64,000 bases of DNA, taken from positions 310,001 to 374,000 of the forward strand of contig JAFJTR010000024.1 in the NCBI GenBank assembly GCA_022559985.1. Reading direction: 5' to 3'. The stretch comes from Parastagonospora avenae f. sp. tritici 18332-5 (lineage: Eukaryota; Ascomycota; Dothideomycetes; Pleosporales; Phaeosphaeriaceae). Below, one piece after another: positions 44,455-55,272 of the stretch (its first letter is position 1; every line of letters starts with the position of its first letter). A program made the position numbers and the translations under genes. The notes under the pieces are model-generated. The model made no database searches, was not told the origin of the DNA, and saw only the letters and a program-made list of their open reading frames with translations.

Positions 44455-45000
44455 GTGTAGCACTTAGGGCTGACTTCAGAGTTTCTTCTCGAAAGGAAGG
44501 TTTCTGCAGTCTGAACTGTCTTGTTGCATCATCTTGACGCTCATCTGGATACCTTCTACAGTCTGCGGGCGATGGGCGTGGTATTAGCCAGTAGGGGTAT
44601 TTGAATCTCTCGGCTCGAAACCTGTTCTGTTAGAAATACTCTCTATCAAAATCGCCATGTCATCCCGCACGCAATACTAATGGAGGAAACCATCTAGTTT
44701 GTTAGACACTTTTTGCTGCACGCGATTTGCTAAGGTTGTCGCGCCTTCATCGACTTTCTATTCCGCTTGCCTAACATCTGCGTGCATTACCGAGACGGCC
44801 GGTGTCAGAAAAAATTGCCGAATCAAAACGTAGCGCAGGTTTTCCTGCGATGTCTTGCGATGTTCCTCACGTCTTGGTCATGCTAGAACTACCGCTTGCC
44901 GAAGCGCGGGGAAGGACGCGCCCTAAACGCCATCGACTACCATCAACTCAATAACTCTGGCATTAAAATTGCAAGTACAATTCCACGAAAAACATAAAGC
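44455..45000. other. intergenic spacer
   Basis: No gene or repeat recognised. Confidence 0.5.
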
Positions 45001-46071
45001 ATGGCAAACAATCTCCGAGTAGCAGCATGCCACATCTCCCCCATCTTCCTCAACGCGCGCGCAACAACCGATAAAGCCATCTCGTCCATCAACTGCGCCG
45101 CAACACGCAAAGCAAACCTCATCGTCTTCCCAGAAACATTAATCTCCGCATTCCCAATATGGAGCTCCGTCCGCCCGCCAACCGATAACCACGACTTATT
45201 CCAGCGCATGGTCAAAGAATCCGTATACGCAGATGGTGAAGAGCTCGCCGCCGTCCGCGAAACAGCGCGCTCAACCGGCAGCGTAGTGAGTATCGGATTC
45301 AGTGAGAAGTCGCGACATAGTAACGCGTGCTTGTACAACTCGAATCTCATCATCGGGACTGATGGAGAAGTACTAGTCCACCATCGCAAACTCGTACCAA
45401 CATTCTTTGAAAAATTGACGTGGAGCCCCGGTGATGGGCATGGGCTCAAGATCGCAGACACGCAGTTTGGACGCATAGGCACGTTGATCTGCGGGGAGAA
45501 TGCGAATCCGTTGGCGAGGTATGCGCTGATGGCGCAGGCGGAACAAGTGCATATTTCGAGCTGGCCCGCGATATGGCCCACGCGGACGACGCAGAAGAAG
45601 AAAGAGGGTGAGGATGGTGGTAAGGCGCCACCTAGCCCTGCGAACTATGATAATCTTGCTGCGAATCGCACGCGCGCGGCGGCGCATTGCTTTGAGGCGA
45701 AGTGCTTTGGCATCGCATGTTCTGGATACCTCGGCGAAGATGCGATCGAGGCGGTTACGCACGGTGCGAGTCAGGCGGATGACGTGGAGGAAACTCTGCG
45801 GGCGATGCCGAGAGCTGCGACATTCTTTTTGGATCCGACGGGTGCTGCGCTGCAGGGGTTTGCTTACGATGCAGGTAGTGATGAGGCGCGGCCTATGTCG
45901 CATTTGCAGAATGAGGAGGGGGTGTTGTATGCGGATATGGATCTGGATGCGTGTATCGAAGGGAAGCAGTATCATGATATTGTGGGCGGGTATCAGCGGC
46001 TGGATGTTTTTGATCTTAAGGTTAATCGGGCGAGAAGGGATCCGGTGCGCTTCATGGATGAGGTCGAGTAG
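45001..46071 (+). CDS. nitrilase / carbon-nitrogen hydrolase
   Basis: Intronless, 356 aa, the usual length of nitrilases. The catalytic triad is intact: Glu45 in VFPETLI, Lys130 in HHRKLVPT and Cys164 in LICGENANPL. The CGENANPLARYALMAQAEQVHISSWP region (core CGENANP and ISSWP) is the branch-1 nitrilase pattern. These enzymes convert nitriles to acids and ammonia in the cytosol. A hydrophilic Lys/Glu insertion (TQKKKEGEDGGK) sits after the WPT motif. The start ATG directly follows an A-rich leader. The preferred nitrile cannot be deduced. Confidence 0.92.
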   Translation: MANNLRVAACHISPIFLNARATTDKAISSINCAATRKANLIVFPETLISAFPIWSSVRPPTDNHDLFQRMVKESVYADGEELAAVRETARSTGSVVSIGFSEKSRHSNACLYNSNLIIGTDGEVLVHHRKLVPTFFEKLTWSPGDGHGLKIADTQFGRIGTLICGENANPLARYALMAQAEQVHISSWPAIWPTRTTQKKKEGEDGGKAPPSPANYDNLAANRTRAAAHCFEAKCFGIACSGYLGEDAIEAVTHGASQADDVEETLRAMPRAATFFLDPTGAALQGFAYDAGSDEARPMSHLQNEEGVLYADMDLDACIEGKQYHDIVGGYQRLDVFDLKVNRARRDPVRFMDEVE

Positions 46072-46105
46072 ATCGATGTGCAATATTAGGTCATCACAAC
46101 AGGTT

Positions 46106-46531
46106 CTAAGCGGAAAGAAATGGAAGAAAGATCTCAAGACTCCCAAACCCTTCCCGTCTTACCTTTCTCTTATCAAAGAACCCAAATCCTCCGCAAATAA
46201 ACTCATCATCAGAACTCTCATCCTCCTCCCCTGCCCCCTCCTTCACTTCATCCCCCTCTTCCTTCCCAGTGCTCTTCCCACCCTTCCCATCCTCCTCCCT
46301 CTCACCCACAACCCCACCAGTCTTACTCCCAACCTCAGTGAGAATGTCCTTGACGTCCTTGACGTCCTTGCCCTCAAGTATCTTGGCGAACAGCGTGGTC
46401 CAGATGGGTTCGACGTCCTCGATGCCCGCGGCTTTGAGCAGTGTTTCTAGTTTCTCAGGCGTGATGGGGACGGACTCGTCGGCGAGGATGAGGGCGGCGT
46501 AGGCGACGGCGCGTTCAGGGTCGGTGGGCAT
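46106..46531 (-). CDS. divergent 60S acidic ribosomal protein P1-like
   Basis: Intronless, 141 aa from the Met at 46531. The first 70 residues match ribosomal stalk protein P1: AYAALILADESVPITPEKL, LLKAAGIEDVEPIWTTLFAKILEGKDVKD. The Ala-rich hinge is replaced by a Gly/Lys/Glu stretch, and the normally terminal SDDxMGFGLFD appears as SSDDEFICGGFGFFD followed by 22 extra residues (starting KRKVRREG). Loss of the stop after the FFD tail would weaken elongation-factor binding. A small duplication (KDVKDVKD, from a repeated TGACGTCCT on the plus strand) adds three residues. It looks like a decaying or diverged extra copy; the canonical P1 gene is presumably elsewhere. Confidence 0.7.
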   Translation of the reverse strand: MPTDPERAVAYAALILADESVPITPEKLETLLKAAGIEDVEPIWTTLFAKILEGKDVKDVKDILTEVGSKTGGVVGEREEDGKGGKSTGKEEGDEVKEGAGEEDESSDDEFICGGFGFFDKRKVRREGFGSLEIFLPFLSA

Positions 46532-47157
46532 CGGGGTGATGGTGTAGATTTTTGTGATGTTGTGGAATTGGGATGGAGGGTGTGTAGAGGGTTTTGTGGA
46601 GGGTTTGGCCAAGAAGGGGTTTGTGATGTTGGAGTTGTTACTTAGATTTCGTCTTGGTGCTGCGCGATGTGGATCGACAGTGTTCAATATCACGAAGATG
46701 AATTTAAGCACGACGCGTCATTTATACGTTTGAAGCGTTTTGCATGATGCTCTGAATCATAGTGTCAACTATGGTAGTCCAATATTTGGTGGTCGACACT
46801 TAGACGAGTGAGTCAGGAAAAGGGCGCTGTGTGCCTGGGAACATTGGGTCGCCTGGATGAGTCAAGACTGTTGCACCACAGGTCACAATCTTCTCGGAAA
46901 GCGATTCGAATGACGAACCTATGATGAATGTATTAGGGAAAGCGCAAAATAGCACTTTTAATGAGTCTCATAGCGACCAACGCGGTAGGGTATGTTTGTG
47001 TCGCCAAGAAAGTGTGTACTTCTTCCGCTTCTAGCATGGTATGTGGGAAAAAGAGTCATCTGCAAGACTTTGGGTCAACAGATACCGGTATGCAAATACA
47101 AAGTCCAGAGTAATACCAATAGTAAGGACTGTATCTTTCGATTTGTATGTCAGGTGG
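46532..47157. other. intergenic spacer left of LTR copy A
   Basis: No gene recognised; ends at the target-site duplication of LTR copy A. Confidence 0.5.
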
Positions 47158-47341
47158 TGTGAGATTTAAAGGGTTCTTGACGATATTGATGATTGAAGTG
47201 ATTGATGGTTCCTCGTGCTCGTCTGATCTATGAACAGGTGGTTTTACCCCCCGCCCTTGTGCGACCAGCTGCACAGTCCATTCCATGCATTGCTATTCGA
47301 GCTGAGCCTGTGTTACAGCCCAGCCTCGCTCATATCTGACA
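47158..47341 (-). mobile_element. solo LTR, copy A
   Basis: 184 bp with TG...CA ends (minus strand begins TGTCAGATATGAGCGAGGC, plus strand begins TGTGAGATTTAAAGG). It is flanked by a perfect 5-bp duplication GGTGG at 47153-47157 and 47342-47346. It is clearly related over its length to copy B at 50435-50631, in the same orientation. No internal retrotransposon sequence adjoins it. Confidence 0.9.
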
Positions 47342-47552
47342 GGTGGATTGGATTGCCTGTCACATCTATGTGTGTATGTTACACTGAGGTTGTTTACAGA
47401 GCCCTTCGGTGCACTATAGATCCTGCGGGTATCGCAACTACAAATTCATTTTGAGCCGATCATCCCCATCCAATTACAAATTTCAGTTATAATATATACC
47501 AACATGGACCGAGCCCAATTTGAGACTTCCTTCGCAATGATACAAACTTTCA
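47342..47552. other. spacer between LTR copy A and the unknown gene
   Basis: No feature recognised. Confidence 0.5.
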
Positions 47553-49487
47553 CTAAAACCACGCCAATAACTCTTCAGTGAACTCCAGGGTGATCTCCTC
47601 CACTTCTTGCAAATCCACATGAACAGGCCACGAGGCGACCTGGAACAGCACTAATGCAACTTGCTTTGCCAAATTATTGTTGTTGATCTTACTTTCGCGT
47701 TGCCACTTTAATAGCGCCGTACGACCCCGAAGAAGGATCTGCGTCATTGACTTCGCATGACCGCCTGGCATGGTCTTCTTGAAGGCCCGTAGCTCGCTCA
47801 AGTTGCCTGTGAACTTTGTATCTTTGTAGTACTGGACCACGAGCCTGAAACACCTGAGCCATTGGTCGAAGGAGTCTCGATAGCGACCAAGGTTGGCCAC
47901 AGACACATTTGCGGGGCGCAAACGAATCGCTTTGTAGACCGATTCGAGGAGGTCCAGCGTGCTTTCCACGACGACAATGTCCAGCTTCTGTAGCTTGCCA
48001 AACAAGACGTCGTAAAGTTCCGATGCGAGGCATTGTCGATCGTATTTATTGTCGTCTAGTAGGATTGTGAGCTTAAGGCGCACTACAAGATGACGCCGTG
48101 CTATGGAAGGAGTTGTCTTACGGCATACATGTATCGTCTCCGCTCCAGACACCTCAAATCCCTGCACGGAGTCGTTATCTTCATCTCCATTGTCGGACGT
48201 AGGATCTGTTGGCACAGTGACTGTAATAGATCCGTGCTCTTTGGCCGAAAATAGTGAACATGATTCGCTCTGCTGATTTGGGGCCATGTTCCCCTTGTTG
48301 GGAACACTAGTATCCCTTGTCACAGTTACTTTGTTCCAATCTCTGGAACTTCCGGGTTGTACGTTCGGAAAGTTTCGCCCATTGGGTGCCTCGTCCAGCT
48401 CATCCAGTTGTAGTAGGGGTGGTGACGGATATGATGCAGTGTCGGCCTCTTCATCGGTGCCAATCCCACGGGCTTTACCTCTTGTAAGCAACGCTGGCGT
48501 TGGGGATCCATGCTTTGCTTTGGCCACCCTTTTGTTCAAAGGAGCGTTGATCGTGGAGTAGCCCTTGCGTTTGATGCCCCTGGGATTGGTAGGACGATCC
48601 GGCTGAAACGTACCAGACTCATCACCACTGTCAACGAGAGCATTGCTTCGATCTCTGCATGCTACAGTCTGGCTTGAACCTTCAGTACTTGGTTGAGTAA
48701 CTCCTGGATGAGTTGCGGATGTGGTCTTGTTGGATGCCATGGGTAGCATTGAGGCTACAGGTACCGAAGTATTATTTATACGACGTCCGTACCTGTTGGT
48801 CCCAAGCTGGCCGTTGCCAAAGACACCCGCTACGTATTCTTCGGAGTGGCCGGAATCATCAATATCATCCAGGTTCTTGTCTTCTGATGATGACATGGAG
48901 ATATCTCGGTGTGCCCTCCTGCTTCTGCTTGCTCGGCGATTGGCATGCGCGCGAGCGACACGACCGATAATCCAGCAATACACATAAAGCATGATACTAG
49001 TCCGGGGGTTTTAGCTTTTGTCAATACAATCGGTAGGGGGTGCTCACGTTTGAAGGTCGTTCTCGTTCTGGAATTTCAAGTGCCGCGGGTACTGACCTGA
49101 CAGTATCTTTGTCTGATATGGTTCAGAATCGTTCCATATGATGGGTCCGATGTGAGCCAGCAACGGCCTAGTTGTCTCAACGATCGATAAGTCGTGCTGC
49201 AGTTTGACAGCGGTCTCGAGCTCCTCCTTGGTATGGTATATATCGGCAATGCGCTGCACTGCTTCCCTGATCATCTTATGAAGACGGTTGCACTCAGAAG
49301 CCACTTCGCCTTCGAACATTGGTTTTCCCTTGTTCTTTCTCTCCGTGGAAGGAAGGGCTTCTTTGTGGTGCAGTCCTAGTCGCTGAGTGTAGAATGGTGT
49401 TGGACGTTCGTAAGCTAGGCACCAGGCCATGATCGTATTTGGATCAGCTGATAATGGGGGCCATGCAGGACCTGTTCTTGAAGACAT
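47553..49487 (-). CDS. unrecognised protein, probably nuclear
   Basis: Two exons on the minus strand (49487-49048 and 48996-47553), joined in phase by a 51-nt GTGAGC...TAG intron, give 627 aa. Residues 1-146 are helical with a coiled-coil-like stretch (CNRLHKMIREAVQRI). The middle is acidic and Ser-rich with basic clusters that could be nuclear signals (RRASRSRRAHR, NKRVAKAKH). Residues from about 420 to the end form a helical domain (LYDVLFGKLQKLDIVV, LLESVYKAIRLRP, WLRCFRLVVQYYKDT). I do not recognise the family. It lies between two solo LTRs but shows no transposon domain. A minisatellite sits directly upstream, 37 nt from the start codon. Confidence 0.6.
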
Positions 49488-49523
49488 GGCTAAAAACGTG
49501 TCTGGGAGACCGCGTGTTGGTAT

Positions 49524-49607
49524 TGTGGAAGGATGGTGGAAGGATGGTGGAAGGATGGTGGAAGGATTGTGGAAGGATTGTGGAAGGATTGTGGAAGGAT
49601 TGTGGAG
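49524..49607 (+). repeat. 11-bp minisatellite in the promoter of the unknown gene
   Basis: Seven full units of KGTGGAAGGAT (three with GG, four with TG at the start) plus a partial eighth run head to tail. It begins 37 nt upstream of the start codon of the minus-strand gene. Confidence 0.95.
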
Positions 49608-50434
49608 CGCCTCGAAAAATTCAAGTGTTGACGACCCAAGTTTTACTAGAGAATTGCTCGACAGATGATCAGAGGGAGGGGGCAGATGGCAGTGGTGATA
49701 ATGGTAAAAAGATCGAGAGGGAGGTTTGACGAGTAACCAGGGCGACAGATTTTAAGGGAGACCGAACAGCCCGACCCCTAAATCTTGGTATTAAATCCGA
49801 GAACTTTTACTACCATCTGCTACTAGCTTAAAGCACCTCTGACCGTCTCGGCCTACGATCGACGCTTTGACAGGGACATATCGGATAGGCAGAGCTTCCC
49901 AGCATAATGTATTGGGTCGGAACTGTGCCTTATGCCGAAAACGCGCATGCATGTCGAAGATTGCAAAGCGGTCTAGGTGCAGAAGTACAGACAGCTGCAG
50001 TATTGGGGTCCAGAAGGGTCACCGCACCGCGCGAAAGCTTTCATTGGATCCAAAGCGTCAAACGCACCATGTGTGTTACTGATCGGCTTCACTCCCGCTT
50101 CCGCCCCTATCTCTCCGCCGGCGAAGACTGCTCTGTTATGAATGCGCGTTTCCATGGCACCTTGAACATCAAGACGCGTGGCGGACCAGGGGTGGAGACA
50201 GAGGCCGCCCTTTGGATATTGGTGTTACACAGAAAAAGCAAGCTTGGGCGCGATCTTTTCCTACGACTTTTGTGAAATATTCTCAGTTTACGTCATGGTA
50301 GCTTGTTGGGACTCTGCTGAGATTCAGGTGGTCGGTTAGATGCAAGGCGGCGGCGCAGTCTCGCTGATCGACCGCGGACCTACCGTCAGGAACAATTATG
50401 TGGTACCAAGTGAGCGCGGTGCACTGTATGCTCT
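49608..50434. other. intergenic spacer
   Basis: Holds a short open frame at 49907-50275 without recognisable domain; otherwise nothing. Confidence 0.4.
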
Positions 50435-50631
50435 TGTCAGATTAAAAATATCCTTAACAATGTTGATTATTGAAGTGATTGATTGTCCTCGTCTTGTCTG
50501 ATCTATGAACAGGTGGCTTTTATCCCCCGCCCTTGTGCGACCAGCCGCGCGGTCCATTCCATGCAGTTCCATTCCATGCAGTTCCATTCCAGCTGAGCCT
50601 GTGATGCGGCCAGCCTTGCTCATATCTGACA
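50435..50631 (-). mobile_element. solo LTR, copy B
   Basis: 197 bp, minus strand beginning TGTCAGATATGAGCAAGGC and ending TTTTTAATCTGACA. A perfect 5-bp duplication GCTCT flanks it at 50430-50434 and 50632-50636. It is longer than copy A mainly because a 15-bp unit (GTTCCATTCCATGCA) is repeated inside. The sharp ends and flanking duplication show insertion followed by LTR-LTR recombination. Confidence 0.93.
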
Positions 50632-50636
50632 GCTCT

Positions 50637-53509
50637 GTGCTATTCAGAGAAATAGTGATTTAACATATCGCTTTGATCTGTGCATTATTGGTGGCGTACA
50701 TGATTCCTAATAGGTAACTGTCGCAGCATCCGCTAGGTCATCTCAACTCGCGTCTACTTCGAGTATCGAAAGGGATACAGTAGGTTTTTGAATAGGACGA
50801 ATTGTGAACAGAGACTTCCAATTGCCTGAAACTATAGGCGGAGGTTTCTCGTCGTAGTCAAAACCCACCGTATTCAGGTAGTGACACCGTCTACAGTATC
50901 AGTACATAGGATGAGCTCCCGTGTGTTGCACTATAGTCGCTTTTCGTCACAGAGAACAATAGGTAGCACCAGTCCGAAGTTGATGTTAGCGGGAAAAATG
51001 GAAGAAGTGACTGCTCATTTTGTGGAGACGCCTATTGTAGCTTTAACCGCGCTTGCGCAAGGCCCCCACTTTTTGTGCTCATCGCCCTCTCAAGATCCGT
51101 GTATCTGTACTCAGTAAGTGAAACCAACAGATGCAATGATCTTTGGTCCAGGCTTGCGCCCTGTTTGAAAATCTGCCTGCAACTAGCGAAATGCTGTAGG
51201 AGGTTCTTACTGCACTTTGTACTTTGCGAAGAAGTTTCAGCTATTGTAGCAAGTGCAATTAACACTATAACCAGAGTTAAAATTAGCCGTAGAAAAATGT
51301 TATGTATTTCTTCCTTATGCAGTTAAGATATAACTTACAGGTTGCAAGTCGCCGTAGTTTCCTGCGTCTCGCTATATATAGCGATCTAGCCTAAGATTCC
51401 TATCGGCTAGATGAGGCGGATTCGATGATAATGTATCTTTGTAATAAGTTATGGTACCCAGGCATACCCTGAAAGGCGCCGGGCAGTACTTAAGCGCCTA
51501 CTCTGCTAAGGCTCACTTCTCTAAAGCAGTCATAGTCCGGCTACACGCAGCACTAAAGTTTTAGTGTACGCTAGCGACTGTAAGAGCGATACAGAACAGT
51601 ACACTCAACATCTCATAAATCAAAAGCATTTACTGCTATAACCCGCAACGCAGAGTCTTGAATGTAGACATGTGAATATTTCGTCGCAAACACTATAACA
51701 GACAGATATTGAGATAGATTTAAGATTCGTTGCACTTGTGTTAAGGTATATAAACATAGCTCTAATATGTTTTAGGCCTTAAAATGTTCACTGTGAGGAA
51801 TCAATGACTCTAATCCAGGCGCTACGGTGCCTTACAGCGCATATTTGAGGCAATTCAAATGAAGCAGTACATAGATGCGATCTACTTCGATCAAATGACA
51901 GTCGAAGAACCCACTGAGTAGATCCAAAGGATGGGGAGAACCTACTCATATACCAGCGTCGACTCCATCTGGCTTCGAGTCCTTGAAACGCATTTGATCG
52001 AACGACTCACAAAAAAGCAAGGTGACTAATTTTATTTCTACGCACAAGCGATTGCTTCAATACAGGCTGTTTCTATCTTTCGAAAGCCTGTTATGGTCGT
52101 TGAAGCCGTGTACACTGGGGGACAAGAGCGCTCTTGGCGAGTAGACAGCTCTGCTCATATTAGCTGCTACTTTGTCAGCAAATCATCTTCACATATATGT
52201 TGGAAAAACAGTGCAAGGTAGCACCTGATCTGTTTTACAGCATATCAGAATCGTTGAACCTCGATAAACCGTCTCCGTCACTTTCCGCAGACTACACTTT
52301 GTCGTTTGAGAATATCTCATGAAGCTATGGTTCTTACTTTCTCGACAGGACTAAGAATCTAGGGCTTTCAGAAACCCTTGGTACTTCTCGTGGACCGTCC
52401 AGTTTAATTCTCGGACGTACGTGATCGCTGTCCTTTGCGACTCGATCTTTATTAGACCAGTGCGCCAGAGACAGCCTCAAGATCATATAGAGGGCTAGAG
52501 CTGCGCGTGCGAGGAGCAAGAGCGTGCAGAATTTTGAGTTGCATTTGTTGCTCATGTGCGGAACTGTCCTGGATAGGCAATTGAACTTATGCACGCGAAG
52601 TGTATCTGCCCACAGCACCACGGACAACCAACCAGCCAGGCAAATACGGTTTGCGAAAAATGGCTTCAGATACATTGAAACCCCAGGAGTGCGCGATCGC
52701 TAGCGTTCCGAGATCGACTCGATTCATGGACGAGCTCATAGCGATCTTGATCAATCTATCATCGATCTATAGACGTACATCGATGAAGAACTACCGAGTT
52801 ATAAGTCCCTGGGCTTCGAGACACTCCCATGCACTATAGCTAAGAGAGTCTTCGTCCGCGTCCAGATATCTTGTGGTTTATCCTCCGTTCATCTAAGGCC
52901 AATAACTGTGTGCTGGACGCAGGCCACAACATCGAATGCAGCAAATTCACAAGCAGTGATCAACATACGTCAGAGGATGAGGTATGGGCTCTCAAGATGA
53001 GATCTTTGTTACATCCCTTACGCCCAAATGTTAATGCGTGGCGACGACATGGATTTGTGTTTGACTTCAGAGTAGTTCGTTGAGAAAATGATCCCAAGGC
53101 GACTGTCGCACAGGAAATGACGAATTCTTCTCCAGGAGGTTTAATCAGACAATTGCTTTGATTTAAATCAGAATTTCATCAACAGATGGCACTGCAGCGG
53201 AACTTTTACCGCATATTTTGCCTCGAAATTTTGCAGCTACTACGTTACCATTCTACTTGTACTGTACATCCATACAAAGGGAGTGGATATGAGCACGGAG
53301 ACAACTCAACAACAACAGAAAATCTTTTGCGAGGGAAATTCAATGTTGTCTCGCGTACTGAGGCATATCTCAACAGCACATACACGCCACTGCAAAAATC
53401 CGTATTCCTGGTGGAGCAAACAAAAGTCATGGTGAAGTGGAGCCGACCCAATCGGGTCAAGCTGAATGGAGCATTATCATTAAGTTGTTCTATACCGAAA
53501 CTCTATTTC
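50637..53509. other. AT-richer gene desert with decayed coding islands
   Basis: About 2.9 kb without an intact gene. Plus-strand islands read like protein but carry stops: around 51850-52020 (FDQMTVEEPTE then a stop then VDSIWLRVLETHLIERL) and around 52770-52990 (TYIDEELPSYKSLGF). I do not recognise them. Base composition is more AT-rich than the flanks. No transposase or LTR ends were found beyond copy B. Confidence 0.4.
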
Positions 53510-55272
53510 TTAGTTCCCAATCATGCCGTCTACCATGCTAATCATGTTGTTGGCCACACTCTGAATGACCGGGTACTTTGGCAGATACGGGTCGTATGCC
53601 TGCTTGCACCTCGCGTTGAAGTCAGCTGAGTTGGCAACCTCAATGGCAAGATCGTTTCCTGGCACGCCCAACTTAGCAATGGGGCCGTTCTTGGGTTTTG
53701 CCTTCGCCCATCCAGGGCCGGCAGCCGGGTTCTTGATCCAGTTGACGAACCAGTTGTTCTGGAAGTCGGCAAAAGCTTGCTGCTCCTTGGTCGTAGCGAG
53801 GCCTGCGAACGCCTCGTTGCCGCCGAAGAAGTAGGGGATCTCGGTGCCGTGGGTGGGTCCGGGAACTGGCAGGCCGGTCGCGTAGTCGGTGAAGAAGCGG
53901 TAAGCCCATGTGTTCTGCTTTGCGCTACGGAGGTCGACGAGGTAGTCGACGGGGCAGAAGAAGCGCGCGTCGCCGTACTGGGCGCCGCTCATGGCGGAAA
54001 CACTGGAGAAGTCGGCTGGATTGTACGCGGACTTGAGCACATCATCAGGAATGTTCGCAGAGTCAGCATCAAAGGTATTGATCCACTTGCTGAAGTCGCC
54101 GTTGATGGCACCGTAAACCAGGCCGAAGATAGCGCCTTCTTGGTCAGAGTTGCCAGTCAGGAGAGGAACGTGGGAAGCATATTTGCCAGCCGCAAATCGC
54201 GCGGCATAGTCCTGGTAGCGTGTCTTCTCGTCTACGACAGGCGTGAAGAAGGTGTTGAGAGATGAGTTGAATGTAGCCGTTTGGAAAGCGTACACATCAA
54301 CTTTGCGAAGGCATTCGAGTTGGCCTGCTCCAGTGGGGCAGTCGACTTCCTTGGCAACGAGGTCAAGTGCTTCGTTGGTAGGGGCCACAGCAGGGCCAGA
54401 TTTCGCGTTGGCAGCCATCTGGACGGCACCCGCAAGCCAGGTGTCCGGGTGGTTCCAGAGGTAGTGGTCAACCTGGACAGAGCCCGAGGAGTGACCGCCA
54501 AAGACAATGTGGTCAGGGTTACCACCAAATTGAGCAATGTTGTCGCGTACCCACTGCAAAGCCTTGTCAACATCGAGTATACCAAAGTTCTGTACGCCAG
54601 AAAGCTCAGCAGAGTTGGGATACGCCCAGACACTCTCTCGGGTGTTGAAGTTGACGTAAATCACGCCCTTGCGAGCGAAGTTAGTGCCAACGAGGCCAGG
54701 GTTGCTGCTGGAGCCAGTGACCATGGCACCTCCGTACATGTACACGAACACTGGGAGGCCGGAGGCACGCGGCTTTGGTGGGCCGCCGGCAGGTCCTCGA
54801 GGAGGACTTGGACCTGCACGTCTTGGTTTGGATCCTGCAGCAGGTACCCAGATGTTGAGATTCAGGCAGTCCTCACCCTGCTGCGAGTATGTCGTCCCGC
54901 TGATTGTTTGCGGACATGTTGGGCCATACTTGGTCGCGTCAAATGTCTGGCCGGGCTGCAATTTCTTGACATCCTGAGGAGCCTTCCACCTGCAAAGATT
55001 ATAAGCAAAGGATAGGGCACTTGTCGGCTATTCAAGACATGCCTGTTCTGTCCACCAGTAGTATCCGCGAATGGGATGCCCAGGAAGACCGAGTTGCCAT
55101 ATGAGTCGGTATAGCCCTTCACAGGGCCCTGAGGAAGTGCTGCAGTGGCATCTGCTTTCCCAGCCTTCTGGGGTGGTGGTATCGGCGTGGAACCTACTTC
55201 AGCCACTTGCCCAATCAGGATGGCTAGCGAGAGGCTCTGCAAGCCACTGACTAAGCCCTGGGGGAACTTCAT
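53510..55272 (-). CDS. secreted type-B carboxylesterase/lipase
   Basis: Two exons on the minus strand (55272-55043 and 54989-53510) give 569 aa, the family length. A signal peptide covers about residues 1-29 (SLSLAILIGQVAEVGS). The alpha/beta-hydrolase core has FLGIPFADT, EDCLNLNIWVP, the oxyanion region MYGGAMVTGS, the nucleophile Ser244 in GGHSSGS and the catalytic His in THGTEIPYFFGG. A Pro/Arg-rich insertion (RRAGPSPPRGPAGG) sits after the LNIWVP motif and is not usual. The intron needs a GC donor (AG/GCATGT): only this restores the phase to R-W-K-A-P. It probably hydrolyses esters outside the cell; substrate unknown. Confidence 0.9.

Noticed and set aside
47158..50631. One LTR retrotransposon spanning copies A and B
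   Set aside because: The target-site duplications differ (GGTGG versus GCTCT) and each copy has its own perfect pair; the interior holds a non-transposon gene.
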